This document shows positions 41,776-51,603 of a stretch of 64,000 nt of DNA, in pieces. The notes below the pieces were generated by a model, which searched no databases, was not told the DNA's origin, and saw nothing but the letters and a program-made list of their open reading frames with translations. How positions within the stretch are numbered: the stretch's first letter is position 1; each line of letters opens with the position of its first letter. Source of the DNA: CAZRAL01 sp964598005 (lineage in GTDB: Bacteria > Pseudomonadota > Gammaproteobacteria > Burkholderiales > Usitatibacteraceae); contig CAZRAL010000008.1 of assembly GCA_964598005.1 (NCBI GenBank), positions 6,740-70,739 of the forward strand. The letters are read 5' to 3'. A program made the translations under genes and the position numbers.

Positions 41776-42948
41776 TCAGGCTGCAGCCTTTAATCCAGCA
41801 GCCTCGCGCAATACCGCCGCACGATCCGTTCTTTCCCAGGAAAACTCGGGTTCGTCGCGGCCAAAGTGACCATAGGCGGCAGTCTTCGAATAGATGGGGC
41901 GGAGCAGATCGAGCATTTGCACAATGCCTTTGGGGCGCAGATCGAAATGCGCCTCTACCAATTTGGCGATTTCCGCATCGGGGATAACGCCCGTCCCCTC
42001 GGTGTAAACGGTAATGTTCATCGGCTTGGCAACGCCAATGGCATAGGCGACCTGAATCTGGCATTGCCGCGCCAGCCCGGCAGCCACTACATTTTTGGCG
42101 GCGTAGCGCGCGGCGTAGGCTGCGGAACGATCGACCTTCGAAGGATCTTTGCCAGAGAAAGCGCCCCCACCATGCGGGCAGGCGCCGCCGTAGGTATCGA
42201 CGATGATTTTACGTCCCGTAAGGCCGCAATCGCCTTGCGGGCCACCGATCACAAAACGCCCGGTCGGGTTGACCAGATAACGGGTTTTGGCCAGCCACTC
42301 TTTCGGCAACACCGGTTTAATGATGGTTTCGATGACCGCCTCATGAATATCTTTTTGTGACATTTCCGGGGCATGCTGTGTGGACAGTACCACCGTGTCA
42401 ATTGAGTGTGGTTTGCCGTCGACGTAGCGCAGCGTCACTTGCGATTTGGCATCGGGGCGCAACCAGGGCAAACGGCCATCCTTGCGTACTTCCGACTGTC
42501 GCTGTACCAGGCGGTGGGCGTAATAAATAGGAGCAGGCATCAATACCGGCGTTTCGTCGCAGGCATAACCAAACATCAAGCCTTGATCACCCGCACCTTG
42601 ATCGAGATTATTGTCCTGCGCCTGATTTACTCCTTGGGCAATATCGGGGCTTTGCTTGTCGTAGCAAACCATGACGGCGCAGCCCTTGTAATCGATACCG
42701 TAATCGGTATTATCGTAACCAATGCGTTTGATGGTATTGCGCGCCACACCGATGTAATCGACATTTGCGGTGGTTGTAATTTCGCCGGCCAGCACAACCA
42801 ACCCGGTACTGCACAGCGTTTCGGCCGCCACACGCGAGCGCGGGTCTTGCGCTAGAATCGCATCAAGGATCGCATCGGAAATTTGGTCGGCAACCTTATC
42901 TGGATGGCCTTCCGAAACGGACTCGGACGTGAAAAGAAAATCGGTCAT
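41776..42948 (-). CDS. metK: S-adenosylmethionine synthetase MetK
   Basis: 390 residues. FTSESVSEGHPDKVADQISD at the N terminus, GAGDQGLMFGYA and GGGAFSGKDPSKVDRSAAYA are the three MetK signatures with the ATP/Mg and K residues. Makes S-adenosylmethionine from methionine and ATP. Divergent from the first lpxL gene, a common betaproteobacterial arrangement. The 114-bp gap to 43063 shows no riboswitch I can identify. Confidence 0.98.
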   Translation of the reverse strand: MTDFLFTSESVSEGHPDKVADQISDAILDAILAQDPRSRVAAETLCSTGLVVLAGEITTTANVDYIGVARNTIKRIGYDNTDYGIDYKGCAVMVCYDKQSPDIAQGVNQAQDNNLDQGAGDQGLMFGYACDETPVLMPAPIYYAHRLVQRQSEVRKDGRLPWLRPDAKSQVTLRYVDGKPHSIDTVVLSTQHAPEMSQKDIHEAVIETIIKPVLPKEWLAKTRYLVNPTGRFVIGGPQGDCGLTGRKIIVDTYGGACPHGGGAFSGKDPSKVDRSAAYAARYAAKNVVAAGLARQCQIQVAYAIGVAKPMNITVYTEGTGVIPDAEIAKLVEAHFDLRPKGIVQMLDLLRPIYSKTAAYGHFGRDEPEFSWERTDRAAVLREAAGLKAAA

Positions 42949-43062
42949 TTTTGGGTATCCCCACAGTCTGAAAATTAAAAAATTACAATTGCTGCAAGCC
43001 TCGAATTTTATCAGATTCGTCTTTTGTGACGCGCTATCCGCAGCAGAAAGAGGTAATCTGCC

Positions 43063-43935
43063 GTGAAAATTCTGCTGCTGTTGCTGCGCGGACTGGGCAC
43101 ATTACCGTTGCGCGTAAACCATGCGCTGGGTGTGGCTCTCGGCTGGCTGGTGTGGCTATGTTCGGCACGCTTGCGCCGGCGGATGGGCGAAAATTTAGCT
43201 CAGTCCGGGCTTGCACCTACTGCAAAAGATTTTTCTGCGCTGCAGCAGCAAGTCATTGCAGAATCAGGCAAAGGCATTACGGAACTAGCGGTGGCATGGA
43301 CCACCGCGCCTTCGCGTATCGATTCCCTGATTCACCGATGCATCGGCTGGCAACATGTCGAATCGGCGCAACACCGCGGCAAAGGCATTATTTTTGTTAC
43401 GCCGCATTTGGGCTGTTACGAAATCGCCGGCCGTTACCTGGCCAGCCGTTTGCCGGTCACCGTGCTCTACCGTCCTCCCAAGCAAGCGTGGCTGGAGGCC
43501 CTCATGCGCGCCGGGCGGCTGAGCAGCGGGGCCCATGTCGTGCCTGGGAATACCGGTGGGGTGCGCGCGCTATTGCGGGCTCTCAGGCAGGGCACCAGCA
43601 CGATGGTTTTACCCGATCAGGTGCCCGCAGCTGAAAAGGGCGGCGATGGCGTATGGGCCGATTTCTTCGGTCGTCCTGCCTATTCCATGACTTTGTTGCC
43701 GCGTTTGGCCGAAGCGACCGGTGCGTCCGTCCTGTTTTTTTTCGCCGAACGTCTGCCGCACGGAGCGGGTTACTGTATGCACATTGAGCCGATGAATACC
43801 GATTTTTCGTCAGATGCAATCGAGGCTGCCAGACAGACTAATGCCATGGTGGAAAAGCTGGTGCGCATGGCACCTGCCCAATATCTGTGGAGTTACAATC
43901 GCTACAAACGACCGGCCGGTGCACCCCATCCTTAA
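43063..43935 (+). CDS. lpxL: Lipid A biosynthesis acyltransferase LpxL/HtrB (first copy)
   Basis: 290 residues: an N-terminal membrane anchor and a LABLAT acyltransferase domain. The catalytic motif is TPHLGCYE (H-x4-E), followed by YRPPKQAWLE and LPDQVPAAEKGGDGVWADFF. It adds a secondary acyl chain to the lipid A precursor at the inner membrane. Start is GTG at 43063 with GAGG upstream. A second paralogue follows after repeat F2; the two probably add different chains. Confidence 0.93.
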   Translation: MKILLLLLRGLGTLPLRVNHALGVALGWLVWLCSARLRRRMGENLAQSGLAPTAKDFSALQQQVIAESGKGITELAVAWTTAPSRIDSLIHRCIGWQHVESAQHRGKGIIFVTPHLGCYEIAGRYLASRLPVTVLYRPPKQAWLEALMRAGRLSSGAHVVPGNTGGVRALLRALRQGTSTMVLPDQVPAAEKGGDGVWADFFGRPAYSMTLLPRLAEATGASVLFFFAERLPHGAGYCMHIEPMNTDFSSDAIEAARQTNAMVEKLVRMAPAQYLWSYNRYKRPAGAPHP

Positions 43936-44063
43936 AAATTCTGCTGCGCTTGTGATGCGGCATTGAAAACAAACTAAAAATTCTCATGTATGCCGCTATA
44001 TATCCTGGTTTTTCATTCATTTTTGCTTGGCTTGACCTACGCTCGCGACGAATTTCAATAACT
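43933..44063. repeat. Intergenic repeat, family F copy 2
   Basis: About 131 bp filling the gap between the two lpxL genes, in the opposite orientation to the copy at 41638. It has AAAATTCTGCTGCGCTTG at one side and GCTCGCGACGAATTTCAATA at the other, with TCTCATGTATGCCG and GGTTTTTCATTCATTTTTGC inside. It begins within the stop region of the first lpxL gene. Confidence 0.75.
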
Positions 44064-44077
44064 ATTAGGTTTTAAGC

Positions 44078-44938
44078 ATGCGTTTTGCTCTCGCTTTTCT
44101 CTGGCTGCTAAGCCGCTGCCCACCACGTGTAGTGGCAATGCTCGGCCATGGCATTGGCCGCCTGTTGTTTCATTGGGGACGCCGGCGTATTACCCTCATC
44201 AATCTGAAACTGTGTTTTCCAGAAAAAACCGAAGAAGAACGTACGCAAATCGGCCAGCACGTATTCATGAATCTCGGCCGCGCCACACTGGAACTAGGGC
44301 GGCTCTGGTATGCACCAATCGATAAGGCTATTGAAAACGTGAAATTGATCGATCGCCACCATTTGGACGAATGGCGCGGCAAGGCGCCGGTTATATTGCT
44401 GGCACCGCATTTCGTCGGTCTCGATATCGGCGGAGCACGCATTTCATATGATTATCCCGAAGTATTCTCGATGTATTCGCAACAGAAAAATAAAATATTT
44501 GATACTGCACTACGCCGCGCACGGCAGCGCTTCGGCGACCCCCTCTTGGTTACCCGTCAGCAAGGATTACGGCCGGTGCTCAAAGCCTTGAAGCAGAACA
44601 AGCCTTTTTACTATCTTCCCGATATGGATTTTGGCGCGAAGGATGCAGTCTTCGTGGATTTTTTTGGGGTCAAGACTGCAACCGTCACTGCCTTGTCGCG
44701 GCTATGCGAAATCACCGGTGCAAAAGTCGTACCGTGTATTACACGCCAATATACGGCGCATTATGAGGTGAGACTCTATTCTGCCTGGGAGGATTTTCCC
44801 AACGGCGACCACGCCGCGGATGCACGCCGCATGAATGCCTTTATCGAAGCACGCATTCACGAAATGCCAGACCAATATTTTTGGGTGCACAAACGTTTCA
44901 AAACCCGGCCGCCTGGTGAAGCTTCGCTTTATAAGTAG
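44078..44938 (+). CDS. lpxL: Lipid A biosynthesis acyltransferase LpxL/HtrB (second copy)
   Basis: 286 residues, same fold as the preceding gene. Catalytic motif APHFVGLD (H-x4-D), then MYSQQKNKIFDTALRRAR and YLPDMDFGAKDAVFVDFFG. N-terminal hydrophobic segment (FALAFLWLLSRCPP). Acts on Kdo-lipid IVA or its monoacylated form. The H-x4-D form here against H-x4-E in the first copy suggests the two have diverged. Confidence 0.93.
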   Translation: MRFALAFLWLLSRCPPRVVAMLGHGIGRLLFHWGRRRITLINLKLCFPEKTEEERTQIGQHVFMNLGRATLELGRLWYAPIDKAIENVKLIDRHHLDEWRGKAPVILLAPHFVGLDIGGARISYDYPEVFSMYSQQKNKIFDTALRRARQRFGDPLLVTRQQGLRPVLKALKQNKPFYYLPDMDFGAKDAVFVDFFGVKTATVTALSRLCEITGAKVVPCITRQYTAHYEVRLYSAWEDFPNGDHAADARRMNAFIEARIHEMPDQYFWVHKRFKTRPPGEASLYK

Positions 44939-44988
44939 CGTAGAAGACGCATTGGAAGTGAAGTAAAAGCACGATGCTACAATTCAAC

Positions 44989-45819
44989 ATGAACCTCAAA
45001 TTCACCAAGATGCACGGTCAGGGCAATGATTTCGTGATGCTGAATGGCATTACACAAACGGTTCATCTCTCGCCCGCGCAAATCCGTGCCATTGCAGATC
45101 GACATTTTGGGGTTGGATGTGACCAATTGCTGACGGTGGAAAAAACGCAACGAACCGATGCCGATTTCCGTTACCGCATTTTCAATGCCGATGGTGGGGA
45201 AGTCAGTCAATGCGGCAATGGCGCGCGCTGCTTTGTACGCTTTGTACGTGAAGAAGGGTTGACCAGCAAACCGAAAATTCGTGTGGAAACGCTTTCTGGG
45301 GTGATTGAACCGCGGATTAATGAAGATGGAACGATTACGGTCGATATGGGTGCGCCCCGCTTTGCGCCTGCAGATATTCCTTTTGTGGCCGATACCGAGG
45401 CCTTGAGTTACAGCCTTGATCTGAACGGTAAATCTATCGATATTGCTGTCCTGTCAATGGGCAATCCCCACGCTGTACAGGTGGTTGAAAATACGCAGAC
45501 TGCCCCCGTGGCTGAGTTGGGGCCGCTAATAGAAAATCATCTGCGCTTTCCGAAACGGGTCAATGCCGGGTTCATGCAGATCATGTCGCGCACGCAGATT
45601 CGCCTGCGTGTGTGGGAGCGCGGTGCAGGTGAAACGCTGGCCTGCGGTACCGGCGCTTGTGCAGCGGTGGTGGCAGGTATTCGCTGGGACAGGCTGGATA
45701 ACGATGTTCACGTCTTGACCCGTGGCGGCGAACTTGCCGTTCGCTGGCTCGGCAATATAGAACCAGTGCTGCTTTCGGGTACGGCGACAGTGGTCTACAA
45801 AGGCGAAATTGAAATTTAA
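44989..45819 (+). CDS. dapF: Diaminopimelate epimerase DapF
   Basis: 276 residues. Converts LL- to meso-diaminopimelate for lysine and peptidoglycan. FTKMHGQGNDFVML is the N-terminal signature; the two catalytic cysteines are in SQCGNGARC and LACGTGACAAV. I start at the ATG at 44989, which gives the family N-terminus; ATG 44974 adds five residues and has a weak GAAGTGAAG upstream, so it is a fair alternative. TGCTACAAT at 44975 looks like an extended -10 box. Confidence 0.96.
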   Translation: MNLKFTKMHGQGNDFVMLNGITQTVHLSPAQIRAIADRHFGVGCDQLLTVEKTQRTDADFRYRIFNADGGEVSQCGNGARCFVRFVREEGLTSKPKIRVETLSGVIEPRINEDGTITVDMGAPRFAPADIPFVADTEALSYSLDLNGKSIDIAVLSMGNPHAVQVVENTQTAPVAELGPLIENHLRFPKRVNAGFMQIMSRTQIRLRVWERGAGETLACGTGACAAVVAGIRWDRLDNDVHVLTRGGELAVRWLGNIEPVLLSGTATVVYKGEIEI

Positions 45820-45826
45820 CAGCATA

Positions 45827-45962
45827 TTAAAATTCTACTGCGCTTGGTAATGCGTGTTGGAAATGGACTCCAAATCCTCATATATCCGGGCATACACACC
45901 GGTTTTTCGTCCATTTTCGCCTGGCCTGCCCTTCACTCGCAACGAATTTCAACAAGCTGTTA
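45827..45962. repeat. Intergenic repeat, family F copy 3
   Basis: About 136 bp between dapF and the DUF484 gene, same orientation as copy 2. TTAAAATTCTACTGCGCTTG at the left and CTCGCAACGAATTTCAACAA at the right; inside are AAATCCTCATATATCC, CACCGGTTTTTCGTCCATTT and TCGCCTGGCC. It starts 8 bp after the dapF stop. Confidence 0.75.
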
Positions 45963-45990
45963 AGGAACCTCACTCAAGGAGATAAAATCA

Positions 45991-46668
45991 GTGCAAACAA
46001 TAGAACAAATAGCCGAATTCCTACGAGATCACCCGGATTTTTTCGAGCATCATGTCGACGTGCTGCTTAATTTGCAGGTTGCTCATCCGCACGGTGGCCG
46101 TACTGTATCGATCCCTGAGCGCCAGCTTATTGCAACGCGCGAAAAAGTGCAGATGCTAGAAAACAAGCTCGCGGAACTGGTCCAGTTCGGAGAGGAAAAC
46201 GACACGCTGTCCGAAAAAACTCAGCGTCTAATGTTGCGGCTTATCGACTGCAATACGCTGGATGCGCTTATTGATACGCTCTATCTTGAATTGCACGATA
46301 CATTCAACATACCGCATGCCGCTGTGCGCTTTTGGGCAGTAGCCGCAACGGAACTACGAATGCCGGAATTTGCCGAAGTTTCCCCTGAAATGAGGCAGTT
46401 TGTCGAAGCCATGACCAGCCCGTATTGCGGGGCGCATCCGGTCTTTGAAAGCAATACCTGGTTCGGCGAGCATGCACCGCATCTGAAATCCTATGCCCTG
46501 ATCCCGCTTAAAAAAGAAGCGTGTTTCGGCGCACTGGTACTGGCTTCCGAAAACGCACAGCGTTTTTATGCCGAGATGGGCACGGTCTTCCTCAGCCGCA
46601 TTGGCGAAATTTTTGCGGCGTGCGGCAAGCGGCATTGGATGCCTCCCCTCCATGACACGAGTCGTTGA
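45991..46668 (+). CDS. DUF484 family protein
   Basis: 225 residues. The start is GTG at 45991 with AAGGAGAT upstream. The N-terminal FLRDHPDFFEHHVDVLLNLQ and HPHGGRTVSIPERQLIATRE are DUF484 hallmarks, followed by a coiled region and a GAF-like domain. Function is unknown; the gene lies between dapF and xerC in many proteobacteria. It overlaps xerC by 17 bp. Confidence 0.93.
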   Translation: MQTIEQIAEFLRDHPDFFEHHVDVLLNLQVAHPHGGRTVSIPERQLIATREKVQMLENKLAELVQFGEENDTLSEKTQRLMLRLIDCNTLDALIDTLYLELHDTFNIPHAAVRFWAVAATELRMPEFAEVSPEMRQFVEAMTSPYCGAHPVFESNTWFGEHAPHLKSYALIPLKKEACFGALVLASENAQRFYAEMGTVFLSRIGEIFAACGKRHWMPPLHDTSR

Positions 46669-47548
46669 AGGATTCGAGCGCTACCTGACCCACCTTGCCC
46701 ACGAGCGGCGTCTGGCGCCGCTCACGCTGAAGCACTATCGCCGCGACCTGGATGCATTATCGACTCTCGCGGGAGACGAGGATATTCATGCCTTAACACA
46801 GCAGCACATAAGGCGTTTTGTGGCCCAACTCTACTCAGGCGGTTTAGGTGCGCGTTCGCTGGCACGTTTACTATCAGCGTGGCGCGGCTACTTTCGTTTT
46901 GCCATTGCAATGAAAATGGTTACCCACAATCCGGCGTCAGGGTTGCGGCCTCCCAAGGCAGGGCGAATGTTGCCCCGCGCACTTTCTCCCGACGAAGCGG
47001 CCCAACTGTTGTCATCGAACGAAGATAGCGTATGGGCCCAGCGCGACCATGCCATGTTCGAATTGCTGTATTCATCGGGCCTGCGGCTTTCCGAATTGAC
47101 CAGTCTGAATCTGCCTGCGGTCGACTTTGCCGCCGCAGAAGTGCGCGTTGTCGGGAAAGGCTTAAAGACGCGCATTATTCCAGTCGGCCGCGCCGCGCTG
47201 AATGCGCTGAAAAATTGGCTGGCCGTGCGGGCGGACATCCTCCGCGCCGACCCCGACGCCATTTTTATCGGCCCGCGCGGGGCTCGTCTTTCGCCGCGCG
47301 CCATTCAATACCGTATCAAACAGTGGGCGGTTCGCCACGGCATCGACACCAATGTGCATCCCCACATATTGCGCCACTCATTTGCCTCGCATGTGCTGCA
47401 ATCGTCGGGGGATTTGCGCGCCGTGCAGGAAATGCTCGGCCACGCCAGCATTTCTTCTACGCAAATTTATGCGCATCTGGATTTTCAGCACCTCGCCAAA
47501 ATTTACGATGCCGCCCATCCGCGCGCCAAGAAAAAATCGCCTGCATAA
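46652..47548 (+). CDS. xerC: Tyrosine recombinase XerC
   Basis: 298 residues. N-terminal SAM-like core-binding domain (1-95) and a catalytic domain with the complete set R145, K169, H238, R241, H264 and Y273 (SSGLRLSEL, HILRHSFASH, QIYAHLD). With XerD it resolves chromosome dimers at dif. I start at the ATG at 46652, inside the end of the DUF484 gene; the frame extends further upstream without family similarity. Confidence 0.96.
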   Translation: MTRVVEGFERYLTHLAHERRLAPLTLKHYRRDLDALSTLAGDEDIHALTQQHIRRFVAQLYSGGLGARSLARLLSAWRGYFRFAIAMKMVTHNPASGLRPPKAGRMLPRALSPDEAAQLLSSNEDSVWAQRDHAMFELLYSSGLRLSELTSLNLPAVDFAAAEVRVVGKGLKTRIIPVGRAALNALKNWLAVRADILRADPDAIFIGPRGARLSPRAIQYRIKQWAVRHGIDTNVHPHILRHSFASHVLQSSGDLRAVQEMLGHASISSTQIYAHLDFQHLAKIYDAAHPRAKKKSPA

Positions 47549-48257
47549 GCATCGTGGGCGGGGATTGCCGGCGGTTTTCTTGTTGAGACTGGTATTACTG
47601 TTTGCCCTGCCCGCTGCCGCGATGGCAACTGAAAGTATTTGTTTCGGCATCCCCGCCAGTGGTCGCCTGGCGAATGGTGTTCAGCTTCCACTGGAAGGAA
47701 AGAATTACGTTGCCTACAGTTCGCTAGCAGTCGCTGCCGGGCGAACCTACGTCCATTCCCGGGTAAAAGAGATCGTGCTGGCTGCCTACAAAACGATGGA
47801 AAGCGCTATGCCGGACAAGGTATTTGTCTATGGCGAAACGGGTTGGCCTGCGGGCGGGCGCTTTCGGCCGCACCGTACCCATCAAAATGGTCTCTCCGTC
47901 GACTTTATGGTTCCAGTACTCGACAAAAAAACCGGAAGATCCGTTCGCCTGCCCACCTCGCCGTTTAACCAATTCGGTTATGGCATTGAATTCGATCGGA
48001 TGGGGCAGGCAAGCGAACTCCAAATCGATTTTGAAGCCATGGCCGAGCATTTGTATGCCTTGCATCTGGCGGCTTCGCAACGAGGCTCCCGTATTTCTTT
48101 AGTGATTTTCGATCCGGCACTGATGCCAAAATTGTTTCAAACTGTGCGTGGTCCTTATTTGAAGCGCACTCTTCCTTTCATAAAAGGGCCGGCTTGGGTC
48201 CGTCACGACGAGCACTACCACATCGATTTTGCCGTGCCTTGTCATGCTCATGATTAG
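47508..48257 (+). CDS. Exported MepA-like murein endopeptidase (LAS metallopeptidase)
   Basis: About 249 residues. The signal has a basic start (PPIRAPRKNRLHKHRGRG) and a hydrophobic core (VFLLRLVLLFALPAAAMA). The mature part has GGRFRPHRTHQNGLSVDFM and RHDEHYHIDFAVPC, spacing the zinc-binding His/Asp residues as in MepA-type LAS peptidases. The start is unclear: ATG 47508 lies inside xerC (41-bp overlap), and TTG or CTG codons after the xerC stop are alternatives. It would cut peptidoglycan cross-links in the periplasm; annotated differently in some genomes. Confidence 0.75.
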   Translation: MPPIRAPRKNRLHKHRGRGLPAVFLLRLVLLFALPAAAMATESICFGIPASGRLANGVQLPLEGKNYVAYSSLAVAAGRTYVHSRVKEIVLAAYKTMESAMPDKVFVYGETGWPAGGRFRPHRTHQNGLSVDFMVPVLDKKTGRSVRLPTSPFNQFGYGIEFDRMGQASELQIDFEAMAEHLYALHLAASQRGSRISLVIFDPALMPKLFQTVRGPYLKRTLPFIKGPAWVRHDEHYHIDFAVPCHAHD

Positions 48258-48530
48258 GAATTCCCCTTCTCATTTGGAATGGAAACCCGCCACTTAGCGG
48301 CAGCAAGTACTATCGGATGGCGCCGTAGAAAGCTGGCTCGCCGGCAATGGTTTGTCATACTGGCGCCGACGACAAATTTCAGCAAACCATCAGTCCATTT
48401 TGTATACTCTTGTAAACTAACAAAAATTAACTTTAAATAAAGACATAGCTGATCCTGGTTAACATACGGCGCTGGTTGCGGATAGGATAAACAAACCACC
48501 TATCCATGCGCATATCGGAAAGTGAGACTT

Positions 48531-51500
48531 ATGGTTACCTCATTGTCCCTGCTTAAAGCCCGTTCGTTTTACAGGCAACAGGCCATTTTCTTTTTTCTTT
48601 CTCTGCTAACCTTGTTGATCGGCTTTGTTGCCTATATTGTTCCAGAAATTCGCCTGCTGGCCAGTACCGAAATAGAGCATGAAGCGGCAGTCATGGCCGA
48701 TTTACTTGCACTGTCTACGGGGGATTCGATTCGCGCAGGCGATATAAAGAGCGCCCAGCAGATACTTGAAAAAGCAATTCAGTCATCCAGCGTAGGATCG
48801 GTCGCCATTATCGATAAGCAGGGGAAAATTCTGGCGCAAGCTGCTAGAGACGCGTTCCGTCCCATTGAGCGTTTACCGGGCAGTCGTTCTTCCGGCGATA
48901 TCAATCCATCCGAGGTGATACGTTTGATTCCCTCTACGGCCGAAGAAGGTCTCACAGTTCACGTCCAGCCGCTGACCCGGCATTTCGATGCACTTACTAA
49001 TCACGTCTGGCGCGATGCGGGTATTGCGCTACTCCTGGCGCTGGGCTTGGGGCTGGTTCTGCTGGACTACCTCATCCGCCCTAATGCCCGGTTACTCTCC
49101 AAGCTGACAGAATTTGCTGACCGTATCGTGATCCATCCCGGCAGGACGATCGAAGTGGCGCGAAATACAATCGAATTCGAGCGCTTGAGTTACGCAATGA
49201 ATGAAATGTCGCGCGCCATTGCTCGTCATCAGAGCGAATTGGAAACGACCAATTCACGCTTACGTTCGATAGTGGATTCGGCGCTGGACGCCGTTATTAC
49301 CGTCGATCGTCAGGGCCGCATCACAGATTTTAATCCCGCGGCTGTGCAAATGTACGGGGTGGCTGCGCGGGAGGCCATAGGAAAATTCATGGTCGATATC
49401 ACCACGCCGCCACGCCTGCGTCAAATACAGCAGCAGGAAATGGATTGGTATTTTGAGTCCGGCGAATCCAAATTGATTGGACGCAAACTCCAGTTCGATT
49501 CAATCCACGCCGACGGTTCGGAGTTCCCCGTTGAGGTGTCACTGGCCAAAACTAGCGATGGCGCCGCCATGGGCTTCACTGCCTTTATCCGTGATATGTC
49601 GCATCAACGGCGTTATGAGAGCGAATTGGCGCGCGCCAAAGCAAATGCTGAACAGGCGGAACATCAATTGCGTACTGCAATTGAAGCGCTAGACGATGGC
49701 TTTGTACTTTTTGATGCCGATGACCGCCTGGTGCTATGCAACGATCGCTACCTGGAATATTACAAAATTTCTGCCGACATTATTCGGCCTGGTGCCTACT
49801 TTGAAGACATGGTACGGGAAGGTGCCCGACGCGGGCAATATGCGGATGCTGTTGGAAATATTGAAGCATGGGTGGCGGCCCGCATGAAAGCGCACTTGCG
49901 CGCCAACTCGGTTATCGAACAGCAGCTTGCCGATGGGCGGTGGCTGCGCATTGCGGAACGACGAACGGCAGATGGGGGCATCGTAGGCTTTCGCGTCGAT
50001 ATCAGCGAGCTGAAAGATGCCCAGACGCGGGCTGAAGCAGCAAACCGTGCAAAAAGCGACTTTCTGGCCAACATGAGCCACGAAATTCGAACCCCCATGA
50101 ACGGCATTATTGGAATGACCGAATTGGCGCTCGATACGGAATTAACTCCTGTACAACGTGAATATCTGACCTTGGCGCGCAGTTCAGCCGAATCACTGCT
50201 CGATATCGTTAACGATGTACTGGATTTTTCCAAGATCGAAGCGGGGCATGTGGAAATAGATCAGATTCCCTTCAGTCTCGAAGAAGCGGTGCGCGATCTA
50301 CTGACCACGCTGCGTTTGCGTGCAGAGCGCAAAGGACTTGCTTTTTCGCTAATGAATCTAACCCCAGCGGATATGAGAATAAAAGGAGATCCGGGGCGTC
50401 TACGGCAGATTTTATTGAATATCAGCAGCAACGCCATTAAATTCACCCCGAGTGGCGCAATCGAAATCGGTATACGCATCAGCACACGAGAGGCCGGAAA
50501 AATCCGCCTGCTGTTCGAGGTTCGTGATACTGGTGTAGGCATTCCAAGCGAGCAGCAAGAAAATGTATTCGAAGCTTTCGCACAAGCTGATGCTTCGGTC
50601 ACGCGGCGCTTTGGCGGTACCGGTCTCGGCCTCGCCATTTGCAAGCGCCTCGTAGGATTGATGGGCGGGAAAATTTGGCTCGAAAGCGCCGTTGACAAGG
50701 GGACAACATTTTCATTCGAACTCCCCTTTACCTTGTTACCCAGTGAAACTGCACCGATGCAGCCGGCATCATTCCTCGCCAGGCATAATGCGGGAATCCT
50801 GACCGGCGTACGCGTTCTGGTGGTTGAGGATAACGAAGTTAACCGCTTTATCGTTGAGCGGATACTCACCAAACACGGCGCCACCGTCACTTCCGAAACA
50901 GAAGGCAAACGCGCCCTCGAGCGTATTGTGCAAATTCACCCCGATCTGGTGCTTCTCGATATTCAGCTTCCAGGGCTCAGCGGTTTCGAAGTGGCTGCGA
51001 AGGTAAGGGCAGCAGAAATTTCAACGCAAGCCACACCTGTGCAGATTATCGCCCTGACCTCTCACGCGCTATCGGGTGACCGCGAGCGTTGCATGGCCGC
51101 CGGAATGGATGGCTACGTTGCCAAGCCCTTCACAGCCGACGTATTGCTGGACGAAATTCATGCCGTACTTTTCAATAAACAGACCCCCAGGCCCCTTCTC
51201 GAATCGAGGTCTGTAGTTGACGATACGCGTTTTGCTGCGGGACTTGCTGCAGTCGATGGTGATCGGGAAATTTTTACTGCCGCTGCACAATGCATGCTCG
51301 ATGATTTACCCCGTCTGACAGAAAACCTGGTATCGGTGCTGGCGGAAGAAAATCTGGAAAGCCTGGAAAAAATTGCCCATAGACTGAAAAGTTCCTGGTA
51401 TCTTTTTACCCGGCAAGAAGATAGCGACATTCCGGAGCAACTCGAGAAATCGGCCCGCGACGGGCAGCGTGAACAATCCATCCAGTTAACCAGGCGTCTG

Positions 51501-51554
51501 CTTACCGGCCTGAAAGAGTTGGAGACCGATCTTCGCAAGGAATTGGATGTTTAA
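48531..51554 (+). CDS. Hybrid sensor histidine kinase with two PAS, REC and Hpt domains
   Basis: 1007 residues. Two membrane helices (about 17-38 and 163-182) enclose a periplasmic sensor; two PAS-type domains follow (about 243-360 and 380-495). HisKA has H517 (NMSHEIRTPMNG), the ATPase N634 (SSNAIKF), DTGVGIP and GGTGLGLAI. The receiver has D810 (LVLLDIQLP) and K865, and the C-terminal Hpt has H950 (AHRLKSSW). A full phosphorelay in one chain. ATG at 48531 with GGAAAG upstream. No partner regulator is adjacent; the 273-bp gap before it shows no gene. Confidence 0.93.
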   Translation: MVTSLSLLKARSFYRQQAIFFFLSLLTLLIGFVAYIVPEIRLLASTEIEHEAAVMADLLALSTGDSIRAGDIKSAQQILEKAIQSSSVGSVAIIDKQGKILAQAARDAFRPIERLPGSRSSGDINPSEVIRLIPSTAEEGLTVHVQPLTRHFDALTNHVWRDAGIALLLALGLGLVLLDYLIRPNARLLSKLTEFADRIVIHPGRTIEVARNTIEFERLSYAMNEMSRAIARHQSELETTNSRLRSIVDSALDAVITVDRQGRITDFNPAAVQMYGVAAREAIGKFMVDITTPPRLRQIQQQEMDWYFESGESKLIGRKLQFDSIHADGSEFPVEVSLAKTSDGAAMGFTAFIRDMSHQRRYESELARAKANAEQAEHQLRTAIEALDDGFVLFDADDRLVLCNDRYLEYYKISADIIRPGAYFEDMVREGARRGQYADAVGNIEAWVAARMKAHLRANSVIEQQLADGRWLRIAERRTADGGIVGFRVDISELKDAQTRAEAANRAKSDFLANMSHEIRTPMNGIIGMTELALDTELTPVQREYLTLARSSAESLLDIVNDVLDFSKIEAGHVEIDQIPFSLEEAVRDLLTTLRLRAERKGLAFSLMNLTPADMRIKGDPGRLRQILLNISSNAIKFTPSGAIEIGIRISTREAGKIRLLFEVRDTGVGIPSEQQENVFEAFAQADASVTRRFGGTGLGLAICKRLVGLMGGKIWLESAVDKGTTFSFELPFTLLPSETAPMQPASFLARHNAGILTGVRVLVVEDNEVNRFIVERILTKHGATVTSETEGKRALERIVQIHPDLVLLDIQLPGLSGFEVAAKVRAAEISTQATPVQIIALTSHALSGDRERCMAAGMDGYVAKPFTADVLLDEIHAVLFNKQTPRPLLESRSVVDDTRFAAGLAAVDGDREIFTAAAQCMLDDLPRLTENLVSVLAEENLESLEKIAHRLKSSWYLFTRQEDSDIPEQLEKSARDGQREQSIQLTRRLLTGLKELETDLRKELDV

Positions 51555-51603
51555 CCCCTAAGCAATAGGGGAGGGTTATTTGGTTATTGGGGGTCAGACG
51601 CGA

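Noticed and set aside
42949..43062. Possible SAM-type riboswitch before metK
   Set aside because: No conserved core or pairing scheme of a known SAM riboswitch could be recognised in the short divergent gap.
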